Shown: piece by piece, positions 1-9,365 of the stretch
How the letters are laid out: each line of letters starts with the position of its first letter
How positions within the stretch are numbered: position 1 is the stretch's first letter
DNA from: Leptospira paudalimensis
GTDB lineage: Bacteria > Spirochaetota > Leptospiria > Leptospirales > Leptospiraceae
Assembly (NCBI RefSeq): GCF_026151345.1
Contig: NZ_JAMQPR010000001.1
Location: 3,048,676 to 3,112,675 of the forward strand
Length of the DNA: 64,000 nt
Reading direction: 5' to 3'
Notes under the pieces: model-generated
Databases searched by the model: none
What the model was told of the DNA's origin: nothing
The model's input: the letters and a program-made list of their open reading frames with translations, nothing else
Made by a program: the position numbers and the translations under genes

Positions 1-677
1 TGGAAATGAAATCTTTGTTCTTCTAAAAGTAAGTCTGGATTTTCATTCATCACCATTCGGATCATATCCGATCCTACAGTTTTCACCTTTCCTTCCTGAA
101 AAATTGCCAGATGGATCCGATTGTCTTTTGAAATTGTTTTTGTAAAGTTATCATCAACGACTTGTCCAATGAGAATTGTGCCTCGACCAAAAAGAGGTGC
201 TGCCAAACGAAATCCAAGTCCACTATGCCCATCTTCTAAGGCTGCAGTCGCTTGGCCATTCAGAGCATTTTGAATGATTGGTTGGTTTTTTTTATCATCC
301 CCAAAATCTTTTGGCCTATGAACACGAAAGACTACTTTTCCTTGGTTATCACCTAGTTCAAAAATGGAAAGACCATAACGTTTTAAGATTTGTTGCAAAT
401 AAGGAAGTTCTCTTTGTAAAACTTGACGATCACTAAGTCCTCGTTCCAAAATCTCCCTTGTTCTTGCATTAAAGGTAATTTCTTCTAATAATAACCTGAG
501 TTTTTCTTCTTTGAACTCTAACTCTCGCTGAAAGTTCCGTGATAAGTCTTCTGCTCTTTGTGTTTGCGGGATATTTTTGACAGATTGTAAAAGGTAGGCG
601 AAACTAGTTGTGAGAGCAATTACAAGAAGAATTTGACTCACACTCAATATTAATAAGAATTTGTAACGTATGCTCAT
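1..677 (-). CDS. Cache-domain membrane sensor, 5' part only
   Basis: The reading frame starts at an ATG at 677-675 and runs off the left edge of the window, giving about 225 residues. I translated it by hand. Residues about 6-30 form one hydrophobic segment (signal anchor), followed by a charged helical stretch and then an extracytoplasmic domain with the HRPKDFGD and GHSGLGFR segments typical of the double Cache sensors of chemoreceptors and histidine kinases. The output domain (MCP, kinase or cyclase) lies outside the window, so the final function cannot be named. It is transcribed divergently from pgsB; the 84-bp gap holds an imperfect palindrome. The sensor assignment is firm in kind, while the ligand is unknown. 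Confidence 0.75.
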   Translation of the reverse strand, partial: MSIRYKFLLILSVSQILLVIALTTSFAYLLQSVKNIPQTQRAEDLSRNFQRELEFKEEKLRLLLEEITFNARTREILERGLSDRQVLQRELPYLQQILKRYGLSIFELGDNQGKVVFRVHRPKDFGDDKKNQPIIQNALNGQATAALEDGHSGLGFRLAAPLFGRGTILIGQVVDDNFTKTISKDNRIHLAIFQEGKVKTVGSDMIRMVMNENPDLLLEEQRFHF

Positions 678-721
678 AGAAAACTACGTGCATCTTCGCA
701 AATTTACGTTACAATCAAATG

Positions 722-742
722 ACATTCCTTTGAAGGAAATGT
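722..742. promoter_or_regulatory. Imperfect palindrome in the divergent Cache-sensor/pgsB promoter region
   Basis: ACATTCCTT (722-730) and AAGGAAATGT (733-742) are complementary with a one-base bulge. The site lies 20 bp before the pgsB start, where a regulator or an RNA hairpin could act. Only the symmetry is seen; no binding protein is known. Confidence 0.3.
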
Positions 743-761
743 ATCATCTGGAATTTTTAAT

Positions 762-1958
762 ATGAAACCAAATGCCACCTTATTTTTTCTCATCATTTTG
801 GTTTTAGTAATTTATTATACAATTGAGGTGATTTTACATAATCTAACTTTAAAAAAATTCAAACATAGAATCCATGTCAATGGTACAAGAGGGAAGTCGA
901 GCGTAACAAGACTTATACGAGCTGGTCTCTCCGTATCTGGACATTCAGTATTTGCAAAAACGACAGGAACACTTGCTCGTATGATATTCCCGGATGGTTC
1001 CGAAAAATCCATTTCAAGATTTGGAAAACCATCCATATTGGAACAAATCAAAATTCTCAAAAAAGCAAAAGCATCTGGGGCAGATATAGTTGTTTTGGAG
1101 TGTATGGCTTTGGAACCACGATACCAGTGGGCAAGTGAAGGTCAAATTTTACATTCTGACATTGGAGTGATCACAAACATTCGAGAAGATCACTTGGAAA
1201 TTATGGGACCAAAATTAATTGATGTCGCAAAAACATTGTTATCTGCAAGCCCAATCAATGGAACACTTGTTGTCGGTCCAAACGATTTTGAAAAAGAAGT
1301 CCTAGATGTTTGTTTGGACCGAAATACAAAAGCAATCATTCTATCGAAAGAAGAGATTGAATCTGTTACTGATGAAGAAATTCTAAAGTTTCCATATTGG
1401 GAACACAAAGAGAATGTATATCTTGCACTTAAAGTTTGTGAATTATTGGGAGTGGAACGTAATGATGCCTTAAATGCAATGTGGAAAGTAAATCCAGATC
1501 CAGGTGCACTTTCCGTATTACCAATTCACTTTTTTGGGAAAGAGTTTATCTATGCAAATGCAATGGCGGCCAATGATCCTAGTAGCACAAAACTCATCTG
1601 GAATTCTATTTTACAGAGATATCCTGATATTAAAAAACGATTCATATTATTCCATACAAGAGAAGATCGCCCAGAACGAACCATACAACTCACAAAAGAG
1701 TTTGCTAATTGGGAAGGTTATGATGCCATCATTTTAATTGGTTCATCTACTACACTTGCGTTTCAATGTTTAAAATCATATTCGAATACGGATGTTCCTA
1801 TTTATGTATGGGAACACTTAAGTTTAGATGGAATATTTGAATCTTTACTTTCAATACTTCCAAAACAATCATTGGTATTTGGAATGGGGAATATAGTGGG
1901 ACTTGGTATGGATTTGTCTTTATATTTTAAGAATAGGTCAGAACAAACATATGAATGA
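762..1958 (+). CDS. pgsB: Poly-gamma-glutamate synthase, Mur-ligase-like subunit PgsB/CapB
   Basis: This 398-residue protein has an N-terminal membrane helix (residues 7-27) followed by a Mur-ligase ATPase. The P-loop VNGTRGKSSVTR (about 39-50), the motif VLECMALEPRYQW (about 110-122) and TNIREDHLEIMG (about 137-148) are characteristic of PgsB/CapB. The length matches the Bacillus subtilis protein (about 390). In known systems it forms the gamma-peptide bond of poly-glutamate from glutamate and ATP at the membrane, together with PgsC. The stop overlaps the pgsC start by 8 bp, so the two are translationally coupled. The polymer made in this organism is not shown by the sequence; poly-gamma-glutamate is the family expectation. 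Confidence 0.9.
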   Translation: MKPNATLFFLIILVLVIYYTIEVILHNLTLKKFKHRIHVNGTRGKSSVTRLIRAGLSVSGHSVFAKTTGTLARMIFPDGSEKSISRFGKPSILEQIKILKKAKASGADIVVLECMALEPRYQWASEGQILHSDIGVITNIREDHLEIMGPKLIDVAKTLLSASPINGTLVVGPNDFEKEVLDVCLDRNTKAIILSKEEIESVTDEEILKFPYWEHKENVYLALKVCELLGVERNDALNAMWKVNPDPGALSVLPIHFFGKEFIYANAMAANDPSSTKLIWNSILQRYPDIKKRFILFHTREDRPERTIQLTKEFANWEGYDAIILIGSSTTLAFQCLKSYSNTDVPIYVWEHLSLDGIFESLLSILPKQSLVFGMGNIVGLGMDLSLYFKNRSEQTYE

Positions 1959-2415
1959 AATTCTCCCTTTGTCGATTGGACTCAGTTTGGTGATCAGTTT
2001 GGTTTTTTCAGAATTATTTGGTATTTTAGGTACGGGACTCGTTGTACCTGGATACCTTGCCTTATCTCTCACACATCCCAAAAATATCGCGCTCACGTTT
2101 CTTATCGCATTTTTATCATTTATTTGTGTTGAGCTTCTTTCAAAATTTTTAATGATCTTTGGCAAAAGAAAGATAGTCTTCATTTTGTTATTTGGATACT
2201 TTTTTGGTTACCTATTAAATTATCAAATTTTACCAGACATAGATTTATCGTATTTATCAGAAGTAAGAGGGATCGGATTCATCATTCCTGGACTCATTGC
2301 TGTATGGTATGAAAGACAAGGAGTATTGGAAACTACTTCCGTATTAATCTTAGCTGCCATATTCGTAAAAATTCTTTTAATTTTTCTTTTAGGAAATGAA
2401 TTAGAAAACTTATGA
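1951..2415 (+). CDS. pgsC: Poly-gamma-glutamate synthase membrane subunit PgsC/CapC
   Basis: From the ATG at 1951 this is a 154-residue, almost wholly hydrophobic protein with four to five membrane helices; B. subtilis PgsC is of similar size. The early segment GILGTGLVVPGYLAL and the later RGIGFIIPGLIAVWYERQG are the paired conserved segments of the CapC family. A longer frame begins at 1903, but the ATG at 1951 gives the correct family N-terminus (MNEILPLSIG) and overlaps the end of pgsB. PgsC partners PgsB as the catalytic or translocating membrane component. It overlaps pgsW by 4 bp (ATGA). Confidence 0.88.
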   Translation: MNEILPLSIGLSLVISLVFSELFGILGTGLVVPGYLALSLTHPKNIALTFLIAFLSFICVELLSKFLMIFGKRKIVFILLFGYFFGYLLNYQILPDIDLSYLSEVRGIGFIIPGLIAVWYERQGVLETTSVLILAAIFVKILLIFLLGNELENL

Positions 2416-3545
2416 TTACAAAAGTTTATTGGTCACCTTGGCAACATTCACGTGTAGCATTATTTTTACTGGCCGTCCTTGGTGTAATGGGATTATTATT
2501 AATCGAAACGTGTAAGGTAAAAAAAGAACAACCTTACTTCAAAAAAAAATTACATGCAGCTAAATTAGCTGAACGTGGGTTCCAAATCTTAAAACCCGAA
2601 CTTCTAAAACATAAAAAACCTGATTATAGAGAATTTGATCCAACGAATTCAGGTTTAATTGGAGAATTTTTAACTCAAGTGACGAGTAACAGTGGTTCAT
2701 TGCAGGCAAAACAAACTTCCGTAAACCCAAATTTTGCTGCTGTAATGGTTCAATTCCTGAAAAAAGCAAAAGTAGAGGAAGGTGACACTGTAGCTGTTGC
2801 CATCTCAGGTTCATTTCCTGCATTAAACATTTGTTTGTTTGCTGCATTAGATACTTTAAAACTAAAACCTATCATTGTATCGAGTGCTTCCGCATCTCAA
2901 TTTGGAGCGAATCATCCTCAAATGTTATGGCTTGATATGGAAAATGAATTAGAATCTTCTGGTATATTTTCCTATCGTTCCAGTTATGCATCATTAGGTG
3001 GTATCCAAGACAAAGCAGCAGGAACTTCAAAAGAAGGGAAAGAAATGCTTTTACGTGCGCTAAAACGTAACAAAGTCAAATTATTAGATCCAATCCACTT
3101 TGAAGACTCAATTGAAAAAAGAATGAAATACTATGATGAGTTATCGCAAGGAAAACCCATCAAACTTTTTATCAATGTAGGTGGGGGTACAACGATTTTA
3201 GGAACAAGTTTGGGCAAACAAGTTTTTAAAAATGGATTGATCACTGATTTACCGGAAGAGGTTCATATTCCCAATTCCGTGATTAAGTCGTTTTTAGAAC
3301 GGGAAATCCCTGTTATCAATTTCATTCAGATTGAATCATTAGCGAGAAAATTCGGGCTTCCATTAACTCCTAAAAAAGTTCCAAAACCAGGTGAAGGAAA
3401 AGTATTTTATTCAGAAGAATACAATCCGTTTTTGTATGTTTCTGTTTTCCTTTTTTTGCTCATTGGATTGTATGGAGTAACGAGACTCGGTTGGGGTGAA
3501 AATGAAGAAGATCGTTACCTTCCGATCACACTCCGTTCCAGGTGA
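2412..3545 (+). CDS. pgsW: Poly-gamma-glutamate system protein PgsW
   Basis: This 377-residue protein has one N-terminal membrane helix (about 15-32), a large middle domain and a C-terminal membrane helix (about 340-360). The stretch VNPNFAAVMVQFLKKAKVEEGD and the glycine run NVGGGTTILG (about 255-264) fit the family annotated as the gamma-glutamyl system protein PgsW, found in pgs operons that lack the usual PgsA/CapA hydrolase-like protein. Its biochemical role is not established. The ATG at 2412 overlaps the pgsC stop as ATGA. No PgsA is seen anywhere in the window, so PgsW may fill that export or assembly role (inference). Confidence 0.8.
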   Translation: MITKVYWSPWQHSRVALFLLAVLGVMGLLLIETCKVKKEQPYFKKKLHAAKLAERGFQILKPELLKHKKPDYREFDPTNSGLIGEFLTQVTSNSGSLQAKQTSVNPNFAAVMVQFLKKAKVEEGDTVAVAISGSFPALNICLFAALDTLKLKPIIVSSASASQFGANHPQMLWLDMENELESSGIFSYRSSYASLGGIQDKAAGTSKEGKEMLLRALKRNKVKLLDPIHFEDSIEKRMKYYDELSQGKPIKLFINVGGGTTILGTSLGKQVFKNGLITDLPEEVHIPNSVIKSFLEREIPVINFIQIESLARKFGLPLTPKKVPKPGEGKVFYSEEYNPFLYVSVFLFLLIGLYGVTRLGWGENEEDRYLPITLRSR

Positions 3546-3551
3546 TTCCAT

Positions 3552-3740
3552 ATGGCAAAGATCATTGTATTATCAATTTTACTTTTTTTCATTTTACGTT
3601 GGGTGAGTCGCATTTTGATCTTACCTGCAAAAATTGCAGAAGAACTTGGTAAAAACCAAAGGGAAACATTCCAAAATAGGCCAAATTCATCCCCATCCAA
3701 AGAAAAAGACATCTCTGACCGTGGAAAAATAATCGAATAA
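3552..3740 (+). CDS. Small single-pass membrane protein following pgsW
   Basis: This 62-residue protein has an N-terminal membrane helix (residues 4-25) and then a charged, polar tail rich in K, E, N and S. It starts 6 bp after the pgsW stop in the same direction and is probably cotranscribed with the pgs genes. I do not recognise a named family. Its position resembles that of the tiny PgsE/CapE accessory protein of Bacillus pgs operons, but I see no convincing sequence match, so that link is only positional. Size and position support a real gene; function is unknown. Confidence 0.6.
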   Translation: MAKIIVLSILLFFILRWVSRILILPAKIAEELGKNQRETFQNRPNSSPSKEKDISDRGKIIE

Positions 3741-3791
3741 CCTCCAATTTCAGACGAGAAAATTTCCAATTTGGACGAAATTCTAAATAAG

Positions 3792-4343
3792 ATGAGACAG
3801 AATTCGTCGGCCAAATTTGCCCATTGTTTCCACACGAATCACCTAAAAAACGCCACTCGTTTCCTATTCACATTATCTTTGTTAGTATTTATCCAATGTG
3901 GTGTTCCCAAAGGTGAATTTGGTTGGACAACTACCAAAATGGAAGAAATGGACATTCTGGAACAACACATCCAAACCATCACCGATTATAAAATGATGAG
4001 GGATGATCTTATTTTTTCACCAACTGATACCATTCATTATGTTTACCAATTTTCAAGGAATCCTGGACTCGAAACAGATTTTCATATTTCACTCAACCGA
4101 TATGAATTGGATTTTGTGGAAATTGATATTAAAAAGAAACGAGTAGAACCAGATAGTCTGGCAATACGAGATGAATTTTCTTTATTAAGAACTGGTGAAT
4201 ACCTAATTAAAATCGTACACGAAGGTGATACGGTCGATGAAGTAAAATTTAGAGTTTTGCCTGATGAAGGATATACACAGGAAAATCTAGAACAAGAATT
4301 AGCTGGTGATCAAACCGACGAAATCATTAAATACTCTCGTTAA
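3792..4343 (+). CDS. Predicted lipoprotein of unknown function
   Basis: The protein has a basic N-region, a hydrophobic core and the spirochaetal lipobox LLVFIQC, followed by a hydrophilic mature part of about 150 residues with mixed beta-type sequence. From the ATG at 3792 the product is 183 residues; an in-frame TTG at 3771 would add seven. Neither start has a clear ribosome binding site. I do not recognise a family. It follows the pgs genes in the same direction with a 51-bp gap and may belong to that transcript. Its last 17 bp overlap the 3' end of the convergent TPR gene. Confidence 0.6.
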   Translation: MRQNSSAKFAHCFHTNHLKNATRFLFTLSLLVFIQCGVPKGEFGWTTTKMEEMDILEQHIQTITDYKMMRDDLIFSPTDTIHYVYQFSRNPGLETDFHISLNRYELDFVEIDIKKKRVEPDSLAIRDEFSLLRTGEYLIKIVHEGDTVDEVKFRVLPDEGYTQENLEQELAGDQTDEIIKYSR

Positions 4344-6360
4344 TCGGTGGTTGGATATTTCCTGTTTCTAATATTTTTTTGATTCGTTCCAATTCTTTTA
4401 ATGCTACACGGATATCTGTTTCCCCACCTTCTTTGATTACAAATTCGTAATACTCTTGGGCTTTTTTATAATCACGGTTTTCCTCTGAGAGAACCCCCAA
4501 TCGAAATAATATTTTAATGAGAGGAATTTTATTCCGTTTCGTTTCTAAAACACGTATCACAGCTTCTTGGTCTTCAATTTTTAAATCCATTAATCTATAT
4601 TGTGATAAAGCATCATCAAGAGTTGTTACCATTAAATCTTTTTTCAAAGATTGTTTTTTCTCAATCAATTCCAAACGTTCTTTTTCTGCTAATATGAGTT
4701 TCTCATCTATTTTTTTCCATTGCATGAGAGCAATGTTTAATTTGTTTTGTTCTAATTCGAATTGTTTGAGTTTTTTATCTTTTTTACTAAGATGAAAATA
4801 AGCAATCGATTCCATTTCTGGAAGCCCTGTATCCTCCGTGAGGGATGGATTCCAATCTTTACTGTTTTTCTCTAACCAATAGGTTAAAAAACTGGCACCT
4901 CTTTCAGGATCTCCAATCTTTTGATTAAAAAACACACCGATTTCATAAGAAACCCTTGTTTTTTCAGGTGTATCTGGACTTAATTTAAAAAATGTTTCAT
5001 AATAATTTCCAGCTAAAATATTTCTTTTTAAATCTGCATTAATCGTTGCTAAACGCAAATTGGCTTTTATTATTTTTTCTTTCTCGTCTTCAGTTGGATT
5101 TGGATTTTTTAAATACTCATTTAAAGCTTTTTCATAAAAATCAGCAGCTTTTTCTTTTTTCCCATCTTGCCTAAATTGTTCAGCGATGTCATTTAATACA
5201 TTAGGGTTTTCATTCCAAATACGATAAGCTCTTTCTAAAATCAGCTCATAAGCAAAAAAATCAGTATTTCTTTTATAATCAAAAAGAACGTAAATCCCTT
5301 TTCCTGCGGTTCCTAATTTATTTACAATTTTGAGTCTTTCTTTGTTATCATCTTCTAGTTTTTTAACAACATTGGCGAAAGCATAAAGATCATTTGATTC
5401 AATTTGTTTTCGTTTGTTAAGGTAAACCAAATACCTTTTATTATATGAATCTTCATAATTTGATTTTGCACTTTTTCTAGTTTCTTCTATCAAACGAACT
5501 TCATCATTCCAAAGTTTTCTTTGAGGTACTAAATCTGATAACTGTTTTCCTTCTCGAATCCAATTACTTTCTTTAAGATGAATGTCATCCTTTGCTTTTT
5601 TTAATTTTTGTTCTGATTGGATCCACTCCTTGTACAATCGTTCATGTTCTTTTGCCGAACTTTCATCATATCCAAGTACATCTTCTCTTTGCCATTCTCC
5701 CATTCGGAATCCTTCTTCGGTCATCTCTAATGGATGGTAACGGAAGGCAGCGATATAATGCCTTAGAGCAGGGGCAAACTTTTCAGATTCTACATATAGT
5801 TTTGCGAGTTTGGTATGCAAATAATACAAAAGTGGTGAGTCACGAACGATAAAGGTTTCAGAATGTTTGTGTGTACTTTGCCAAAGTAATAACCGAATGT
5901 CATTCATCTCAGTGCGAGAATTATAAACATTTCCTTTTTCGCGATCTTCCCAAATTCGTTTTTCTTCGATGAATTGGCTATAATATCGTTTCAGAAGACC
6001 TTCCGCCTCACGGATCTTAGTCTCCAAATTTTTTGGACCTGTCTCCTGTCCTGGATCCACAGGTAAATCAGCACCAGGGATGACAGGTACATCGGGTGCA
6101 TTCGGGTCCACTGGTTTTGGTTCATCTCGAAGGGCAATCCCTGAATCTTCATCGATGTTGATTCTTTTTTCTGAGTCGAGAGACTTGACTTCCTCCATGG
6201 AAATCACCTGGAGGGGAGAGAGATACAAACCTGAGAGTGGATTCCTGCGGTCTTCTTCCCCTGCCCAAATTGAAAATTGTAAAATGAAAAAAAGGAACCA
6301 AATGGACAACTTGGAGTTATTTCTTTTTGAAACCTGATTGTCCGAGAGTGAAAACTCCAA
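4327..6360 (-). CDS. Secreted TPR/coiled-coil protein
   Basis: This 677-residue protein starts at TTG 6360, which has an AGGA ribosome binding site 8 nt upstream. A signal peptide (KLSIWFLFFILQFSIWAG) ends near residue 35. The mature protein starts with a proline-rich linker (VDPNAPDVPVIPGADLPVDP), then long charged helical segments, and carries tetratricopeptide-like repeats, for example EKAADFYEKALNEYLKNPNP and YKKAQEYYEFVIKEGG near the C-terminus. Such repeats mediate protein contacts in the periplasm or outer membrane. No enzymatic domain is visible. It is a single gene on the minus strand, convergent with the upstream lipoprotein gene. Confidence 0.72.
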   Translation of the reverse strand: MEFSLSDNQVSKRNNSKLSIWFLFFILQFSIWAGEEDRRNPLSGLYLSPLQVISMEEVKSLDSEKRINIDEDSGIALRDEPKPVDPNAPDVPVIPGADLPVDPGQETGPKNLETKIREAEGLLKRYYSQFIEEKRIWEDREKGNVYNSRTEMNDIRLLLWQSTHKHSETFIVRDSPLLYYLHTKLAKLYVESEKFAPALRHYIAAFRYHPLEMTEEGFRMGEWQREDVLGYDESSAKEHERLYKEWIQSEQKLKKAKDDIHLKESNWIREGKQLSDLVPQRKLWNDEVRLIEETRKSAKSNYEDSYNKRYLVYLNKRKQIESNDLYAFANVVKKLEDDNKERLKIVNKLGTAGKGIYVLFDYKRNTDFFAYELILERAYRIWNENPNVLNDIAEQFRQDGKKEKAADFYEKALNEYLKNPNPTEDEKEKIIKANLRLATINADLKRNILAGNYYETFFKLSPDTPEKTRVSYEIGVFFNQKIGDPERGASFLTYWLEKNSKDWNPSLTEDTGLPEMESIAYFHLSKKDKKLKQFELEQNKLNIALMQWKKIDEKLILAEKERLELIEKKQSLKKDLMVTTLDDALSQYRLMDLKIEDQEAVIRVLETKRNKIPLIKILFRLGVLSEENRDYKKAQEYYEFVIKEGGETDIRVALKELERIKKILETGNIQPPINESI

Positions 6361-6485
6361 TTGTGATTCCTACCTAAAGTCAATTATCGGCGAAATTTCA
6401 ATTTTCCCAATACAAAAGGTGTTGTATTCTTTTGCCAGATGGCGTTCACTAAAAAACAAATCCAAACCCAATCAACAAAAATCTC

Positions 6486-7154
6486 ATGTCAAAAAATATA
6501 GTCGAAAGGTATCTCGTTCTCAAAAATAAATACAGGAATTATGATACAAAATATGCCTTAAAAAGGATGCAAGCTTTTCGACTTGCGACTCAAGAACTTT
6601 CCAGAAAGGGTTATGAAGTTGCTCTTGAGTTACTAGGCTCCATCAATTTTGGGATTGTTGATCCAACTTCCGATGTGGATTGCATATTATTACTCGAATG
6701 TGATTTACACAAAGACCAAGGATCATGCCCCCACCATTGCAACAATCTAACGTTCGTTAAGACAGAAATCTCAAAATTTGTCACAAAACGATTAGCACCT
6801 GAATCGTTTAATATTGATTATTTAGATTCTATCAATCTAAAATATGTAGAAGAAAAAATCAGAACAGAAACTGTCCTAGGTGATGAGACACTTTATTGCC
6901 TGTTATTCTATCGCAATATCGGTAGACCTGTCAATCGACCACTTTTTATTCCTTTTTGTGATCAGTTAGAGGAGAATCATGATTTTGTAAAAGAAATCAT
7001 TCCTTGGGCTTCAGAAGCTTTGGAAGGTTATCTAAATACCAACCAACATCGTATGTCTTTTAATAAGTACAATGAAAGAATCCGTGCCCGAGGCCTAAGC
7101 CTTCCAGAAGGATTACAACAAGAACTGCAAGCCTATATGGAAGGTGAGTCTTAG
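6486..7154 (+). CDS. Nucleotidyltransferase-like protein
   Basis: This 222-residue protein carries the segment ELLGSINFGIVDPTSDVDCI (about 48-67), which fits the GS...D-x-D signature of the polymerase-beta-type nucleotidyltransferase fold. It is followed by CDLHKDQGSCPHHC, a cysteine/histidine-rich stretch that could bind a metal. No substrate-binding domain of a known class (PAP, CCA-adding, GlnD) is recognisable, so the substrate is unknown. The start ATG has no strong ribosome binding site. It stands alone between the minus-strand TPR gene and the hybrid kinase. Confidence 0.55.
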   Translation: MSKNIVERYLVLKNKYRNYDTKYALKRMQAFRLATQELSRKGYEVALELLGSINFGIVDPTSDVDCILLLECDLHKDQGSCPHHCNNLTFVKTEISKFVTKRLAPESFNIDYLDSINLKYVEEKIRTETVLGDETLYCLLFYRNIGRPVNRPLFIPFCDQLEENHDFVKEIIPWASEALEGYLNTNQHRMSFNKYNERIRARGLSLPEGLQQELQAYMEGES

Positions 7155-7304
7155 AACATAGCATATTTAGTAGAAACAACAATGACTATGCCCGTACATG
7201 ATACAAAAATTCAGAATTTAGTATTCATTTTGTCTCATCACCAAATTTAGTATTGATTTGAATATTATTCTTTACTACTTTTCTTTTTTCATTAGAGTGT
7301 CGCC

Positions 7305-9353
7305 ATGTTGGATGCAAGTTGGATGCCCAAAGGGAGACTGTTCCCTTACTTACTTACCAATTTTGTACTATTTATTTTTGTCTCCATTGCTTTTGCCTAT
7401 TATACTGCCAGCGAAAGAAACATAGATGCTGCAGAAGAAAATCGTTATAAATCCTTACAAATTGCAAACGAACTCAGGCAATCTTCCGACCAACTAACAA
7501 ACTTAGTTCGTTTGTATGCTATTCAGAAAAAACCTAAATATAAAGACTACTTCCAACGAATTTTAGAAATTCGAAATGGAGAAAAACCAAGACCAAAAGG
7601 TTATGACTATGCATATTGGGATTTAGTCATCGCAGATGAATTACCTCCTCCACAAGAAGAAGGGGAACAGATCAGTATTTATAATGCAATGAAACAAGCT
7701 GGTTTTAATGAATCGGATTATTCACTACTCTCCTTATCAAAAGAAAAATCAGACCAACTTACCAAAATCGAATTTGAATCTATGTCTTTGATAGAAGAAG
7801 AATTAAAAACAGGAAGGTCAAACCCAAAAGCAATTAGGATTTTATTTGATGATCATTATTTGAAATGCAAAGCAGAGATCATGAAACCAATTAATGATTT
7901 GTATGTCCAACTCGACGAAAGGACTTCACAAGCAATCTTAGATGCAAAAGAAAAAGTTTTTTTCTTACGTACTGTCTTAATCCTCTCTGGAATGATTTTT
8001 GGTATTAGTTTATATTTAACCCATAGATCATTAGTGTCCATTATGGGAGGAAGTGTTGATGAAGTATTCCGACGAATTTCTTTACTTGGCGAAGGTAAAT
8101 TTACAGGAGAAATTCAAACTATAAATAATAAAAATTCAATCTTAAACAGTTTAAATATCACACAAAAAAGATTACAAGAGTTATATGAAGAAAAGGAAAT
8201 GGCAAGTCATGCAAAATCAGAATTTTTAGCATCCATGAGCCATGAAATCCGCACTCCTCTCAATGGAGTCATTGGTATCACTCAAATTTTATTTAAAACC
8301 AATTTAGATACAGAACAAAAGAACTATCTAAAAACCATTGTCGATGCTGGAAAAGCTCTCTTAAATATTTTAAACGATATTTTAGATTTCTCTAAGATTG
8401 ATGCTGGGAAATTAAAAATTGAAAATATACCATTCCATTTACCAAATTTAATCAAAGAAATTTTCGATTTATTTGTGATCGAATCTCAAGCAAAACATTT
8501 AGAATTTTCCTATCAAATTGATTCCAAGGTTCCTGATACCATTATATCAGATCCAAGTAGGATACGTCAGATTTTATTTAATCTAATCGGAAATGCGATC
8601 AAATTTACAGAAACTGGATACGTTATCCTTCATGTCGAAATCAAAGACCAAATGATTCTCTTTGAAATTAAGGATTCTGGAATTGGCATTTCATCAGAGA
8701 AACTCTCGTCTTTATTCCAAACATTTTCACAACTAGATGCCTCCACCTCACGAAAGTATGGTGGAACTGGACTTGGTTTGGCTATCTCAGAACGTTTAGT
8801 AAAGTTATTGGATGGGAAAATTGGCGTAAAAAGTGTGAAAGGAGTTGGTAGCACATTTTGGTGTATGATTCCCCTTTCCATACCGGAGGAAACAGTTTCT
8901 AATCAAATACTTAGTCGAGAAGATACAGAAGATAAAAGCACAGAACAAAATGATTCTGAAAATTTTACCAACCAATCATTCTTAGTTGTAGAAGACAATG
9001 TTTTGAACCAGAAGGTGATTGGTGGATTACTAAAAAAACAAAACATCAATTTTGATTTGGCCGAGAATGGGAAAATAGCTGTTGAAATGTTCCAAAAGAA
9101 ACACTATGACTTGATTTTAATGGACTGTGAAATGCCAATCATGGACGGATTTGAAGCTACTACCAAAATTAGGGAAATAGAAAAAAATAAAGAACAAAAA
9201 TCAGTCATCATCGCTGTCACAGCACACGTTTTAAATGAACATAAACAAAGGTGTTCTGAAGTAGGGATGGATGGTTTTATCAGCAAACCGTTTTACATTG
9301 ATGATTTATTGCAGACATATACGAAAGTATTAAATAATAAACGACTCAAATAA
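7305..9353 (+). CDS. Hybrid sensor histidine kinase/response regulator
   Basis: The protein has 682 residues. A membrane helix lies at about 15-35, then an extracytoplasmic helical region to about 220, then a second helix at 222-240. The dimerisation box is SHEIRTPLNGVIG with the phospho-accepting His at about 313. The ATPase follows (N box NLIGNAIKFTETG, DSGIGIS, GGTGLGLAIS). A receiver domain covers about 560-680, with VEDN, the phospho-Asp at about 607 (LMDCEMPIMDGF) and the conserved Lys in SKPF. The partner HPt protein or output is not in the window. The protein works at the inner membrane. The signal it senses is unknown, because the extracellular region matches no domain I recognise. 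Confidence 0.9.
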   Translation: MLDASWMPKGRLFPYLLTNFVLFIFVSIAFAYYTASERNIDAAEENRYKSLQIANELRQSSDQLTNLVRLYAIQKKPKYKDYFQRILEIRNGEKPRPKGYDYAYWDLVIADELPPPQEEGEQISIYNAMKQAGFNESDYSLLSLSKEKSDQLTKIEFESMSLIEEELKTGRSNPKAIRILFDDHYLKCKAEIMKPINDLYVQLDERTSQAILDAKEKVFFLRTVLILSGMIFGISLYLTHRSLVSIMGGSVDEVFRRISLLGEGKFTGEIQTINNKNSILNSLNITQKRLQELYEEKEMASHAKSEFLASMSHEIRTPLNGVIGITQILFKTNLDTEQKNYLKTIVDAGKALLNILNDILDFSKIDAGKLKIENIPFHLPNLIKEIFDLFVIESQAKHLEFSYQIDSKVPDTIISDPSRIRQILFNLIGNAIKFTETGYVILHVEIKDQMILFEIKDSGIGISSEKLSSLFQTFSQLDASTSRKYGGTGLGLAISERLVKLLDGKIGVKSVKGVGSTFWCMIPLSIPEETVSNQILSREDTEDKSTEQNDSENFTNQSFLVVEDNVLNQKVIGGLLKKQNINFDLAENGKIAVEMFQKKHYDLILMDCEMPIMDGFEATTKIREIEKNKEQKSVIIAVTAHVLNEHKQRCSEVGMDGFISKPFYIDDLLQTYTKVLNNKRLK

Positions 9354-9365
9354 AGGTAGCAGAAA

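Noticed and set aside
1903..1950. Upstream extension of pgsC
   Set aside because: The extra 16 codons lie inside pgsB and lack the hydrophobic N-terminus of the family; the ATG at 1951 is a better start.
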